Shown here one piece after another: positions 42,221 to 51,257 of a DNA stretch of 64,000 nt. The notes under the pieces were generated by a model, which was given only the letters and a program-made list of their open reading frames with translations, was not told the origin of the DNA and made no database searches. The DNA is from Sphingobacterium sp. UBA7855 (GTDB lineage: Bacteria; Bacteroidota; Bacteroidia; Sphingobacteriales; Sphingobacteriaceae), in contig DLST01000017.1 in NCBI GenBank assembly GCA_002500745.1, positions 186,001-250,000 on the forward strand, written 5' to 3'. Made by a program: the position numbers and the translations under genes. The first letter of the stretch is position 1; each line of letters begins with the position of its first letter.

Positions 42221-42242
42221 ACGACTCGCTTTCGCAAGTCGT
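42221..42242 (-). terminator. Terminator of hemE
   Basis: ACGACTCGC (42221-42229), loop TTTC, GCAAGTCGT (42234-42242), one mismatch; the A-run at 42212-42220 is the U-run on the minus strand. Confidence 0.85.
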
Positions 42243-42266
42243 TCTATATAATTTAAGAGACCATAC

Positions 42267-43304
42267 TTAATAGCGAAATTCTTTCACTACTTCAATGGCA
42301 TATTTTACATTGTCAAATGGGATGTCTGGCATAATACCATGCCCCAAATTAAAGATAAACCCATTTTCACCTCGCATACGTTCAAACAGTTCTGTAATCT
42401 TCCTTTTGATTACGGCCTTATCAGCATACAAAACAAATGGATCTAAATTTCCTTGGACAGCGATCCCCTGTGGTAGGGATTGTTTTATATTTTTTAAATC
42501 TGCATTCCAATCAATAGATATCACATCAGGTTGCGCTTCGACCATCATCGGTGCAAAAACAGAGGACCCCTTACAAAATGAAATCACTGGAATGTTTTGA
42601 CGGTTTAATCTTGAGATAATCTGTTTATTATAATAATGTGAGAAATCACGGTAATCATTCCATGATAAGGCCAAAGCCCAACTATCAAATAGTTGAATCG
42701 CATTAACACCTGCATCGATCTGCATGTTCAGATAGTCAACAGTAACATCGGCGATCTTTTGAAGAATCATATGTGCCAACTCAGGCTGATTATTCAACAT
42801 CAATTTTGTTAACTTAAAATCTTTTGAAGAACCGCCTTCCACCAAATAACTTAAAATTGTAAACGGTGCTCCTGCAAATCCAATCAAAGGAATACGGCTA
42901 TCAAGACGTTGCTGAATGACCTTTATTGCATCAGCAACATATTGCAATCTATCCAGACAGTTAACGGATAAAGCTTCTGCATCCTCTACAGAACGAATAG
43001 GATTAGAAAAACGAGGTCCTACACCTTGTTCAAAGGAAAGATCGCCGCCCATTGCTTCGGCAGTCACTAAAATATCAGAAAATAAAATAGCAGCGTCAAT
43101 ACCCAATAAATCAACTGGAAGCATAGTGACATCAGCGGCTATTTCGGGTGTTTTGCACATTTCCAGAAAGGAATATTTATTCTTGATATCCCAATATTCT
43201 TTCATAAAGCGCCCAGCTTGACGCATCATCCACACAGGAGGTCTCTCTGTCCGCTGCGAAAATGCAGCCCTAATCAATAAGTCGTTTTGTAAAGTAGTAC
43301 TCAC
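42267..43304 (-). CDS. hemE: Uroporphyrinogen decarboxylase
   Basis: 345 residues, full length. Signature RPPVWMMRQAGRF near the N terminus, ILFSDILV with the catalytic Asp, GFAGAPFTI, and QGNLDPFVLYA. Decarboxylates uroporphyrinogen III to coproporphyrinogen III. It starts with GTG at 43304, overlapping the previous TAG stop by one base (TAGTG), so its translation is coupled to the small TPR gene. This places a heme enzyme at the end of a two-component-system operon. Confidence 0.97.
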   Translation of the reverse strand: MSTTLQNDLLIRAAFSQRTERPPVWMMRQAGRFMKEYWDIKNKYSFLEMCKTPEIAADVTMLPVDLLGIDAAILFSDILVTAEAMGGDLSFEQGVGPRFSNPIRSVEDAEALSVNCLDRLQYVADAIKVIQQRLDSRIPLIGFAGAPFTILSYLVEGGSSKDFKLTKLMLNNQPELAHMILQKIADVTVDYLNMQIDAGVNAIQLFDSWALALSWNDYRDFSHYYNKQIISRLNRQNIPVISFCKGSSVFAPMMVEAQPDVISIDWNADLKNIKQSLPQGIAVQGNLDPFVLYADKAVIKRKITELFERMRGENGFIFNLGHGIMPDIPFDNVKYAIEVVKEFRY

Positions 43305-43822
43305 TATAAATGTTTTGAAATTTCGTTTTCTATTTTTGTAATAATGCTGTTCTGTCTAGCCGTCAGATGCAATTTATTGGCCACATCTGTATACGCTCTG
43401 GCTCTTTCGTAATCAAACTTTCTAAGTGCTATGTTTGCTAGATTAATCATAACCATGCCCTTTTCATTATCTTTTTTCCAAGGTAGACGTGATGCTAACT
43501 GGAAATGATATTCCGCTTCATCGACACGCTCTTCTTTCAGCGCAATATTTCCCATCATAAATTCATAGAAATTACGCCTACCTTTTCGCAACGCATCGGG
43601 GTTCTTAATTTCAGCCAGCATTTTTTTTGCTTTCTCATAATCTTGTCTGTGAAAAGCCTGTGTTGCCAGGAAAACAGACCCTTCTCTGAAATGGCTCCAA
43701 ATCAAATAGCCTATTCCACCAGCTATCAAAACAGCGGTCTGATAATGACCATGATATACCCCATAGGCCAAAAATAATGCAGCGATAAAAATAACGGCTA
43801 TTCTAGCCTTAATTGTCATCAT
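43304..43822 (-). CDS. Small membrane-anchored TPR protein
   Basis: 172 residues: two N-terminal hydrophobic segments (IAVIFIAALFLAYGVY and TAVLIAGGIGYLIW), then a helical part with TPR-like repeats (FHRQDYEKAKKMLAEI, FYEFMMGNIALKEERVDEAEYHFQLA, MINLANIALRKFDYERARAYTDVA). Probably an inner-membrane protein with a cytoplasmic TPR scaffold. Sits 10 bp after the response regulator and is coupled to hemE by a 1-base overlap. Function unknown. Confidence 0.78.
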   Translation of the reverse strand: MMTIKARIAVIFIAALFLAYGVYHGHYQTAVLIAGGIGYLIWSHFREGSVFLATQAFHRQDYEKAKKMLAEIKNPDALRKGRRNFYEFMMGNIALKEERVDEAEYHFQLASRLPWKKDNEKGMVMINLANIALRKFDYERARAYTDVANKLHLTARQNSIITKIENEISKHL

Positions 43823-43832
43823 CTCTTATTAC

Positions 43833-44540
43833 CTAGGCATTATTGTCGGTAAACTTATAACCAACACCACGGATAGAATGAAAATAAATTGGGTGTTTTT
43901 GATCAGGCTCGAAATATTTCCGGAACGTCAAGATAAAATTATCGATTGTCCGTGTAGATGGATAAACATCATAGTTCCACACGGTCTCCAATATTTGCTC
44001 CCTTGATACCGCCTCATTACGTCTTTCAATCAACAGCTTTAACAACATAGTTTCCTTTTTCGTTAAAGACGTTATCGTACCATCCGCATGATGCAGCTCA
44101 TACGAATTGAAATAGATCGTTTTATCTCCTATTTGATAAGAATTTAGTTCTTTCAAATCATCAGGCTTCATGCCGCGGCGAACTAAATTTCCAACACGCA
44201 GAATCAACTCTTCTAAGTTGAAAGGTTTCACCAAATAGTCATCTGCTCCTTTCTTAAGACCGGTGATCCGATCCTCACTGCTATTTTTGGCAGTTAAAAA
44301 CATAATAGGAACTTCTGTATTTTGCAGTCGAATAGTTTCAGCAACTTGAAATCCATCAATTTCCGGAATCATCACATCCAAGACAACCAAGTTGAAACGC
44401 TCCTCCTTGAAGACTTTTAGTGCTTTTTTTCCATCGGTGGCCGTAGTGACACGGTAACCTTCCATTTCGAGATTTAACTTGATAGCTTCTAACAAGTGCT
44501 CTTCATCTTCGACAAGTAATATTCTTTGTTTACTTTGCAT
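43833..44540 (-). CDS. OmpR-family response regulator
   Basis: 235 residues from the ATG at 44540. Receiver domain with acidic pocket (VEDEE), phospho-acceptor Asp55 in VVLDVMIPEIDG and Lys in VKPFNLEELI; C-terminal winged helix (LTKKETMLLKLLIERRNEAVSREQI, SIRGVGYKF). Overlaps the histidine kinase stop by 11 bases, so they are a cognate pair. Confidence 0.96.
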   Translation of the reverse strand: MQSKQRILLVEDEEHLLEAIKLNLEMEGYRVTTATDGKKALKVFKEERFNLVVLDVMIPEIDGFQVAETIRLQNTEVPIMFLTAKNSSEDRITGLKKGADDYLVKPFNLEELILRVGNLVRRGMKPDDLKELNSYQIGDKTIYFNSYELHHADGTITSLTKKETMLLKLLIERRNEAVSREQILETVWNYDVYPSTRTIDNFILTFRKYFEPDQKHPIYFHSIRGVGYKFTDNNA

Positions 44541-45405
44541 TTCTTTCAAATGTTACTTCAAAAATACTCCCTTTAGGAGTGTTATCTTTAACTTTAATGG
44601 TCGCGTCGTGTTTCTGCAACACGGTTTTCACGATATATAACCCCAAACCTGTGCCTTTGGTTTTCCGTGTAGCCTCACTGCCCACCCGATAAAACTTATT
44701 AAAGATAAGCTTTTTCTCTTCATCGCTGATACCAATACCATGGTCAGCAACAGAAAAAATTATTTTACTATTCTCCGTATATAATTTCACATCCACCATA
44801 GCACATGCGGGTGAATACTTAATCGCATTTTCAATCAGGTTAGTCACCACATTACTAATCGCAAACTTATCAGCATGAATAATAATATCCGCTTCCAAAT
44901 AAGGTTTCAAAACTTGTGAACTGCACGAATTCTTTTGCAGCCTGTCAACGATCTGCTCTACCAAAGAAGTAAAATTAAAATCCTCTTTCGGCATACTATA
45001 ATTGCGGCTATCCAATTTGGTGGTCATTAGCACATTTTCTACTAAATCATCCAAACGCTCGATATCCTTTAGTGAATTACGCAAGAACGTCTGCTGTTGT
45101 TCCTTATCCAAATCACGCCTCAAAATCGTTTGAATATACAGTTTGACCGAAGCCAAAGGTGATTTCAGTTCATGTGTAATGGCTAAAAGAAAGTTTTGCT
45201 GTTGCTGCAATAATTTCTGCTCTCTTTCCACGAGTCGTTTTAGCCGCCATGCTCCCCATAAGAAAATAATTAGGAAGAAAATCCCTTCTCCAATGATCAT
45301 GTTCTGCTTGCTGGGGTCAAATCGAACAAACATCACCCCCCACCAAATCAATTGCATAACCGCATAAAACAATAGAAAATAAAAGAGTAACAGCGCTTTC
45401 TTCAT
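44530..45405 (-). CDS. Sensor histidine kinase
   Basis: 291 residues from the ATG at 45405. Two transmembrane helices (about 4-27 and 36-54) with only a short loop between, so little periplasmic sensor. Directly after comes the dimerisation domain with His78 in LLAITHELKSPLASVKLY, then the HATPase domain with NLIENAIKYSP, DHGIGIS and GTGLGLYIVK. The small extracytoplasmic loop suggests membrane or partner-protein sensing. Its partner regulator is translated in overlap; the operon continues through the TPR gene to hemE. Confidence 0.95.
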   Translation of the reverse strand: MKKALLLFYFLLFYAVMQLIWWGVMFVRFDPSKQNMIIGEGIFFLIIFLWGAWRLKRLVEREQKLLQQQQNFLLAITHELKSPLASVKLYIQTILRRDLDKEQQQTFLRNSLKDIERLDDLVENVLMTTKLDSRNYSMPKEDFNFTSLVEQIVDRLQKNSCSSQVLKPYLEADIIIHADKFAISNVVTNLIENAIKYSPACAMVDVKLYTENSKIIFSVADHGIGISDEEKKLIFNKFYRVGSEATRKTKGTGLGLYIVKTVLQKHDATIKVKDNTPKGSIFEVTFERNAK

Positions 45406-45596
45406 GTGACAAAAATAGGTATTCAACTAGGTATTCGGAAATATCCGAAGGATTATGACACAAAGAAGAAAATTAAGCGATATGCAACATTAATAAAGCA
45501 TTACTATACCCCTAATATATCTTCACTGCAACAGGCTTTCTAGCAATTTAACAATCAAATAACGGATAGTATTTCGTATTTCAGACGATTTTATTT

Positions 45597-45604
45597 TAGT
45601 TTTG
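45597..45604 (+). promoter_or_regulatory. -7 box immediately before the HAD phosphatase
   Basis: TAGTTTTG is a perfect TAnnTTTG match ending only three bases before the ATG at 45608. TTTC at 45572-45575 is a weak -33 candidate. If used, the mRNA would be leaderless or nearly so. Confidence 0.4.
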
Positions 45605-45607
45605 CAT

Positions 45608-46312
45608 ATGTTTAATCAGGGAAAAAAAGACATTTTCTTCGATCTGGATCATACGATTTGGGATTTTGATAAAAATGCCGAAGAAAGTCTTCACGAGTTA
45701 TATTTCAAATACAGGTTTGATCGCTTGTTTAATCAAGAGTCGTCCACCCGTTTTATAGAAACTTATACAATCAACAATCATCGGCTTTGGGGACTTTATC
45801 ATCATGGAAAGATCTCAAAACCTGAACTCAGGACAGCACGGTTTGCCGATACCTTTACACAACTCGGTGTGGATCCCCAATTGTTTCCTGAGGAATTCGA
45901 ATTAGAATATCTCGCTATCTGTCCCCAAAAAACAAACCTGTTTCCCAATGCTCATGAAACGCTTTCCTATCTAGGTGACAGCTATAATCTTCACTTGATA
46001 TCCAATGGATTTAAAGAAGCGTGTGAAACAAAATTGGAAAAAAGCGACTTAAAAAAATATTTCAAACATATTTTTATTTCAGAGGTAGTCGGCATAAACA
46101 AACCGGATCCTCGAATATTTCAATTTGCAATGACGACAGCTTTTGCGCAACCTCAGCAGTCATTGATGATTGGAGATAACCTTGACGCCGATATACGTGG
46201 CGCTGTAAATGCCGGTATGGACGCCATTTTCTTTAATCCTGGTAACATCGAGAAGCCGGAAGATGTCACCCATATGATTGTCGATTTAAAAGAATTGCAA
46301 TCGATACTTTAA
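45608..46312 (+). CDS. HAD-superfamily phosphatase, YjjG-like
   Basis: About 234 residues from the ATG at 45608 (a TTG two codons earlier opens the same frame). HAD motifs: FFDLDHTIWDFDKN (nucleophile Asp), LISNG (motif II), KPDPRIF (motif III Lys) and MIGDNLDADIRGA (motif IV acids). The long helical cap between motifs I and II is of the YjjG/haloacid type. YjjG removes phosphate from nucleoside monophosphates, including abnormal ones. Convergent with the DUF1080 gene across a shared terminator. Confidence 0.88.
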   Translation: MFNQGKKDIFFDLDHTIWDFDKNAEESLHELYFKYRFDRLFNQESSTRFIETYTINNHRLWGLYHHGKISKPELRTARFADTFTQLGVDPQLFPEEFELEYLAICPQKTNLFPNAHETLSYLGDSYNLHLISNGFKEACETKLEKSDLKKYFKHIFISEVVGINKPDPRIFQFAMTTAFAQPQQSLMIGDNLDADIRGAVNAGMDAIFFNPGNIEKPEDVTHMIVDLKELQSIL

Positions 46313-46351
46313 AAAATAAGAAAAGCAGCTTAAAGCTGCTTTTCTTATTTT
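46313..46351. terminator. Bidirectional terminator, 18-bp stem
   Basis: 46313-46330 pairs with 46334-46351 (core AAAAGCAGCT / AGCTGCTTTT), starting at the last base of the HAD stop codon. A-rich and T-rich ends serve both convergent genes. Confidence 0.88.
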
Positions 46352-47154
46352 AATACCTTTACCGTAATATTCCTAAACCATACATCATTTCCATGATCCT
46401 GGAGACCAATAAGCCCTGACTTAGTATCGCCACCAACATTGCTCAACAATTCAAAAGCCAAAGGCCACTTTTCTTCACTGAATTTACTCTTTTGCAATAA
46501 ATCAATCCATGATTTATCCCACAATGTATATTCTACGACTTTTACACCATTCTGAAAATGCTCTACTTTTCCATTGTTAACTCTGATCTTCACCTTATTC
46601 CACTCGCCAAAAGGTTTACCATTCTGCGGCTTGGCCGGGATCATATCGTAGAGTGATGTCGATTTTCGGTTTCCGTCCACACCCATTTTAGCATCAGGAT
46701 GATTTTCATTATCTAAAACCTGACATTCTGGAGACGATATATAAATCGGCTGGCCCTCCACCTCCTTGGCTAAAAAGAAAATTCCCGAATTTGCCCCTTT
46801 AGCAACTTTCCATTCCATTTCTAATTCGAAGTTTTTGAAATCATGAGCAAATACCAAATCTCCTCCTTCTTCCTTTCCAAGATTAGCTTGGCTATCAAAT
46901 TTGATTGCACCTTCATTAATCACCCATCGTTTAGGGACGACAGTCTTATCATAGCCTCTCCAGCCGTCCATAGAAGTACCATCAAAAATAACATAAGCTC
47001 CAGCCTTATTCTTTTTAAATTTTTTGATATCTACACGTGGTAAATCTAAGATTTTGTATGCAGGAACCTCTTTTTTTGTTTGCCCTATGGCCGTATTAAG
47101 GTGTGCTGAAAAAGCAATCACCGATACCGCAAGAACTGTTTTTAATACCTTCAT
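46345..47154 (-). CDS. DUF1080 (3-keto-disaccharide hydrolase-like) exported protein
   Basis: 269 residues: signal peptide (MKVLKTVLAVSVIAFSAHL...IGQ) and a concanavalin-like DUF1080 domain with YVIFDGTSMDGWRGYD, ELEMEWKVAKGANSGIFFL, NGKPFGEWNKVKIRV and GLQDHGNDVWFRNI at the end. DUF1080 proteins in Bacteroidota are periplasmic or exported carbohydrate-active proteins; hydrolysis of 3-keto-glycosides has been reported for members. No sugar operon surrounds it. The stop lies inside the terminator stem. Confidence 0.87.
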   Translation of the reverse strand: MKVLKTVLAVSVIAFSAHLNTAIGQTKKEVPAYKILDLPRVDIKKFKKNKAGAYVIFDGTSMDGWRGYDKTVVPKRWVINEGAIKFDSQANLGKEEGGDLVFAHDFKNFELEMEWKVAKGANSGIFFLAKEVEGQPIYISSPECQVLDNENHPDAKMGVDGNRKSTSLYDMIPAKPQNGKPFGEWNKVKIRVNNGKVEHFQNGVKVVEYTLWDKSWIDLLQKSKFSEEKWPLAFELLSNVGGDTKSGLIGLQDHGNDVWFRNITVKVLK

Positions 47155-47220
47155 TCTTTTTAGTTTAAGTTTTTTTTAAAATTAAATTTAAGCATTTGGG
47201 ATTATAAAGATCAATATTTT

Positions 47221-49671
47221 TTAATATTCCTCTCCTTCTCCTACTTCGTTTGTATTTGACACCCTCTTCTTTGATTTGTTTAAATCTTGGCTACCAAACC
47301 GGTAGGAAAGCGACAAAGTAAACATTCTTTTCATCCAACGGTGTTCAAAATTAGAACTCAATTGTGGTGTCTCAGTAAAGCCCTGCATTTTCCGAGTATT
47401 AAATACATCTCTAACATTGAACATAATAGATGCCTTCTTATTTAGCACATCTTTTTTCAATGCAATATCAACACCTTTCATAGCGTTCATTTTCCCTTGT
47501 GCCATCACCCGCGAAGAGTTATATTCACCACGAACTTGCGCTGAAAACGTTGGCGTAAAACGATAATTAGCCGTTAAGTTGGTATTGTATGCAAAACCAT
47601 TGGATGCTTTAACATTATAAGCCTCATTCGCCTTAAAATTGATATTGATCAGATTAAGATTGAATGTAAAATCAAAATCTTTAGTTGCATTGACTTTAGA
47701 AATAAATTCAAATCCGGAGAGATTTCTACTTGTCAAGTTCTCCCAACGGCTGTAGGTCACACTGCTCAAGGTGTCCACAAAATAAACATAAGGCTGCATC
47801 ACCTCATTGGTATGATTGAAGTACGCAGAAGAAATCAAATTCACCTTACCGAAGGTTTTGGCAAAACTCAACTCAAAGCCGTGAACATCTTCAGGCTTCA
47901 AGTTGGGATTCCCCTGCCGTCTGTTCATGTCATCTGAAACATTCAAGAATGGATTGACTTGCCAACCTCTCGCTCGCTGAACTCTTCTAGAATAGCTGAA
48001 CTGGATTTTATCACCTTCATCACCAACATTGTATGTTAAAAATAAGGTTGGATAGAGACGAAAGAAATCTTGACTGGCCTTAGTTTCCTTGTCGATAACA
48101 GTCGGGTCTTTTGAAAAATAAGTAGAATTTAAGTTAAATTGCTCAGCACGCAAACCTACTTGATAACCTATTTTATCCGATAGTTTCCCTTGGTAGTTGG
48201 CATAGAGGGCATGCAAAGTAGACGTAAAATCAAAATCATTGCTGATGCCATAGTCTGGCAGATAGTTACCATTAGCTACCGACAACGTATCCGAGAATTG
48301 AGTATCGAATGACTTTCTGATTTGCGAACGGTAACCTGCCTCAAATTTACTATCTTCTGAAAAAGGGAGCACATAATCCGCTTGTATATTGATATTTTTA
48401 CCGTCTTCCGAACTGACATTATTTCGGCCTGTGCTAGATGTCCCAGAGCTAAACTCCTGTAAAAAAACATTTGTGCCATCTTCCTTATCGCGTCCATAGC
48501 TTGCATTAGCGGTCAGCTCTTCACCGGATCGCTTAAATTGATGTCTAAAATCCATTGTAAATTCATAGCCTAAATCATCCTCGAGTTGGCGAGATGTTCT
48601 AGTGCTCGTGCCAGATAAGGTTGGGTGATTAAAATAACGGTACCATAGGTCCTCACCACGGTTATTATCCCTGATGCTCACATTACCAGAAAGGCTCAAG
48701 GAAGTCTTATCGGAAAGACTATAGTCCACTCCAGCTTTTATCGTATGACTATTACCCTTTCTTGATGATTCCGAATTATTGGATATCTCACTATTGTTAT
48801 TTTTAAAGATATTATCAACGGCACCGCTTCCAACCATATGGCGTTTGTTGAAATTATAAGATCCAAAATAATTAAACTTTTTATCCCTATAATTCAAGGT
48901 GAGTCCTGCCATGTAGTTATCATAGGACCCGGCAGAGGTATTGATAGATCCATTTAATCCGGTTCTGATATTCTTCTTTAAAACGATATTGATGATCCCA
49001 GTCTGTCCCTCGGCATCGTATTTGGAAGAGGGATTGGTAATGACCTCAACTTTATCGATTGAATTAGCAGGTAGGCTTTGAAGCAACGATGTCACATCGC
49101 TTCCGGCTAAAGCGGACTCACGTCCATCTATTAAAATTTTTACGCTACTTGATCCGCGCAAACTGACCGATCCGTCCTGATCAACCTGTAGGGTTGGAAC
49201 ATTAGCTAATACATCTGTTGCAGTTCCGCCAGCACTGACCAAGCTCTCGCCTACATTGAACGTTTTACGGTCTATACCAATTTGCATGGCTGGAACCCTT
49301 CCTTCAACCACCACTTCATTCAAGATATTACCTATGGGCTTCAATGCAATGCGGCCTAGATCTTTACTCTTTCCTCCTAAGATCTCTACAGCATCAATAG
49401 ATTTTGTTTCATAGCCGACATAGGAAAAACGTATATTGTATTTACCGGGTTTAATATCAGATAACAAGAGAAATCCTTGGTCTACAGACTGTCCGCCTTT
49501 GACAAAGGTATTATTTTTCGTATCCATGAGTGCGGCACTTGCAGATAATATAGGCTTAGCGGTTGCGCTATCGACTAAAATAGCTTTGATTTGACCTGTT
49601 TGAGCAAAAAGAACAACAGGTAAAAAGAATACAAATAAAAAAGATTTAAACGATTTAGCGTTAAACAACAT
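47221..49671 (-). CDS. TonB-dependent receptor-like outer-membrane beta-barrel protein
   Basis: 816 residues: signal peptide (LPVVLFAQ), a carboxypeptidase-regulatory-like domain (about 25-100, YNIRFSYVGYETKSID), a plug domain (about 110-225: VPTLQVDQDGSVSLRGSSSVKILIDG and VITNPSSKYDAEG) and an outer-membrane barrel with the OMP_b-brl_3 pattern (NLKPEDVHGFELSFAKTFG, FNVRDVFNTRKM) ending in a strand terminated by Y-R-F and a charged tail. No SusD-type partner follows, so it is likely not a glycan-utilisation receptor. Substrate unknown. Confidence 0.9.
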   Translation of the reverse strand: MLFNAKSFKSFLFVFFLPVVLFAQTGQIKAILVDSATAKPILSASAALMDTKNNTFVKGGQSVDQGFLLLSDIKPGKYNIRFSYVGYETKSIDAVEILGGKSKDLGRIALKPIGNILNEVVVEGRVPAMQIGIDRKTFNVGESLVSAGGTATDVLANVPTLQVDQDGSVSLRGSSSVKILIDGRESALAGSDVTSLLQSLPANSIDKVEVITNPSSKYDAEGQTGIINIVLKKNIRTGLNGSINTSAGSYDNYMAGLTLNYRDKKFNYFGSYNFNKRHMVGSGAVDNIFKNNNSEISNNSESSRKGNSHTIKAGVDYSLSDKTSLSLSGNVSIRDNNRGEDLWYRYFNHPTLSGTSTRTSRQLEDDLGYEFTMDFRHQFKRSGEELTANASYGRDKEDGTNVFLQEFSSGTSSTGRNNVSSEDGKNINIQADYVLPFSEDSKFEAGYRSQIRKSFDTQFSDTLSVANGNYLPDYGISNDFDFTSTLHALYANYQGKLSDKIGYQVGLRAEQFNLNSTYFSKDPTVIDKETKASQDFFRLYPTLFLTYNVGDEGDKIQFSYSRRVQRARGWQVNPFLNVSDDMNRRQGNPNLKPEDVHGFELSFAKTFGKVNLISSAYFNHTNEVMQPYVYFVDTLSSVTYSRWENLTSRNLSGFEFISKVNATKDFDFTFNLNLININFKANEAYNVKASNGFAYNTNLTANYRFTPTFSAQVRGEYNSSRVMAQGKMNAMKGVDIALKKDVLNKKASIMFNVRDVFNTRKMQGFTETPQLSSNFEHRWMKRMFTLSLSYRFGSQDLNKSKKRVSNTNEVGEGEEY

Positions 49672-49775
49672 GAGAGCTTCAGCTTAGTTTATAGTTATGA
49701 TCTACAAAGAAAACTAAAACTTATAGACAAAACCGAAGCGTAACCATATTATTACGGTAACAAAAGAATGGCAAG

Positions 49776-50057
49776 TTATTCTACAGAGACAGTTAAACCT
49801 TCTGCTTTCAAAATTTTGCGATAGATTTCCATCTCCGTATAACTCCCTTCCAGTACAGCACATTTTCCTTCAGTATGTACTTTCCAGGCAATCTTCTCGG
49901 CTTGCTTTTCGGTATATTGCAAATGATAAATTAAACAGTGAATCACATGTTCAAACGTATTGGTTTCATCATTCCATAAAATGAGTCGATTAGACTCTTT
50001 GACCGAGGCTAAAATCTCTTCTAACGTAAAGGTTTCTTCAGCAGTTTGGGTACCCAT
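49776..50057 (-). CDS. clpS: ATP-dependent Clp protease adaptor ClpS
   Basis: 93 residues with the ClpS core: LILWNDETNTFEHVIHCLIYHL, TEKQAEKIAWKVHTEGKCAVLEGSYTEME and the terminal LTVSVE. ClpS binds the ClpA/ClpC N-domain and delivers N-degron substrates. The NDE-T--FEHV segment forms the N-degron pocket. Divergent from the FabH-like gene, 78 bp apart; clpA/clpC are not in the window. Confidence 0.93.
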   Translation of the reverse strand: MGTQTAEETFTLEEILASVKESNRLILWNDETNTFEHVIHCLIYHLQYTEKQAEKIAWKVHTEGKCAVLEGSYTEMEIYRKILKAEGLTVSVE

Positions 50058-50135
50058 GCTGCAAAAATAGAATATTTTTTTTTAAATTAACGATATTATA
50101 AAAGGGAAGAATACAATCAATTAGCAGAATTTATT

Positions 50136-51182
50136 ATGTTACAGTCAAAAATTGCAGGAATTGGCTATTACGTTCCAAAAAACGTCTATACCAATGACGA
50201 TCTCACACGCTTTATGGATACCAGTGACGAATGGATTCAAGAACGAACAGGAATTAAAGAACGTAGATATGCCGACCGAATAGGCGAGACCACCACAACA
50301 ATGGGAGTCGAAGCGGCTAAAATTGCCATCGAACGAGCCCATATTACATCTGAAGATGTCGACTTCATCATCTTTGCCACTTTATCACCAGATTATTATT
50401 TTCCGGGCTGCGCCGTTCTACTGCAACGGGAAATGAAGATGAAGGAGGTCGGGGCACTGGATATTAGAAACCAATGTTCTGGTTTTATATATGCCCTTTC
50501 TATTGCCGATCAATTTGTCAAAACAGGGATGTACAAAAATGTATTAGTGGTTGGTTCGGAGAAACATTCTTTTGCACTTGACTTTTCTACGAGAGGACGA
50601 GCCGTTTCAGTGATTTTCGGCGATGGTGCTGGAGCAGTAGTTGTGCAGCCTACAACCGAAAATGGCAAGGGAATCCTGAGCACGCACTTACATTCAGATG
50701 GAGCCGAAGCCGAAAAGCTAGCGATGTATTACCCCGGAGCTTCCAGTGGAATTTGGCTAGATAAAATGCCCAAATGGCCGGATCAGGAATTGGGCGGATT
50801 ATTGATGACCAAAGAGATGCTCGAAGATGGAACTGCTTTTCCAAATATGGATGGCCAGGCCGTCTTCAAAAAAGCTGTTGTCAAATTTCCTGAGGTCATT
50901 CACGAAGCGCTGGCAAAAAATAATTTAAAAACCAGTGATATCGATTTATTGATTCCGCATCAGGCCAATCTTCGCATTTCGCAATTTGTACAGAAAACTC
51001 TCGGATTAAGGGAAGATCAGGTATTCAACAACATTCAGAAATATGGGAATACCACTGCAGCCTCTGTACCGATAGCACTATGCGAGGCTTGGGAAGAAGG
51101 AAAGATTAAAGAAGGTGATCTCGTATGCTTGGCAGCTTTTGGAGCAGGGTTTACCTGGGGCTCGGCCTTGATTCGATGGTAA
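50136..51182 (+). CDS. 3-oxoacyl-ACP synthase III (FabH-like)
   Basis: 348 residues of the KAS III fold with the complete triad: Cys114 in RNQCSGF, His275 in IPHQANLR, Asn305 in KYGNTTAAS. The substrate loop begins DEWIQERTGIKERRY. KAS III joins acyl-CoA to malonyl-ACP to start fatty-acid chains. It is not beside plsX or other fab genes, and Bacteroidota often encode several paralogues, so it may be a specialised FabH for branched chains or lipid modification. Confidence 0.9.
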   Translation: MLQSKIAGIGYYVPKNVYTNDDLTRFMDTSDEWIQERTGIKERRYADRIGETTTTMGVEAAKIAIERAHITSEDVDFIIFATLSPDYYFPGCAVLLQREMKMKEVGALDIRNQCSGFIYALSIADQFVKTGMYKNVLVVGSEKHSFALDFSTRGRAVSVIFGDGAGAVVVQPTTENGKGILSTHLHSDGAEAEKLAMYYPGASSGIWLDKMPKWPDQELGGLLMTKEMLEDGTAFPNMDGQAVFKKAVVKFPEVIHEALAKNNLKTSDIDLLIPHQANLRISQFVQKTLGLREDQVFNNIQKYGNTTAASVPIALCEAWEEGKIKEGDLVCLAAFGAGFTWGSALIRW

Positions 51183-51196
51183 TTTAGTTGATTAAA

Positions 51197-51233
51197 AAAA
51201 GGTGCTGATCATATGATATGATCAGCACCTTTT
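51197..51233. terminator. Bidirectional terminator between FabH-like gene and atpG
   Basis: AAAAGGTGCTGATCATA (51197-51213), loop TGA, TATGATCAGCACCTTTT (51217-51233): 17 bp. It ends both the FabH-like gene and the ATP synthase operon. Confidence 0.88.
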
Positions 51234-51257
51234 TCTATGTGTTTCCGAATAAAAAAA

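Noticed and set aside
47221..49671. SusC-type glycan uptake receptor
   Set aside because: No SusD partner or glycoside hydrolase cluster follows; the barrel fits the OMP_b-brl_3 pattern.
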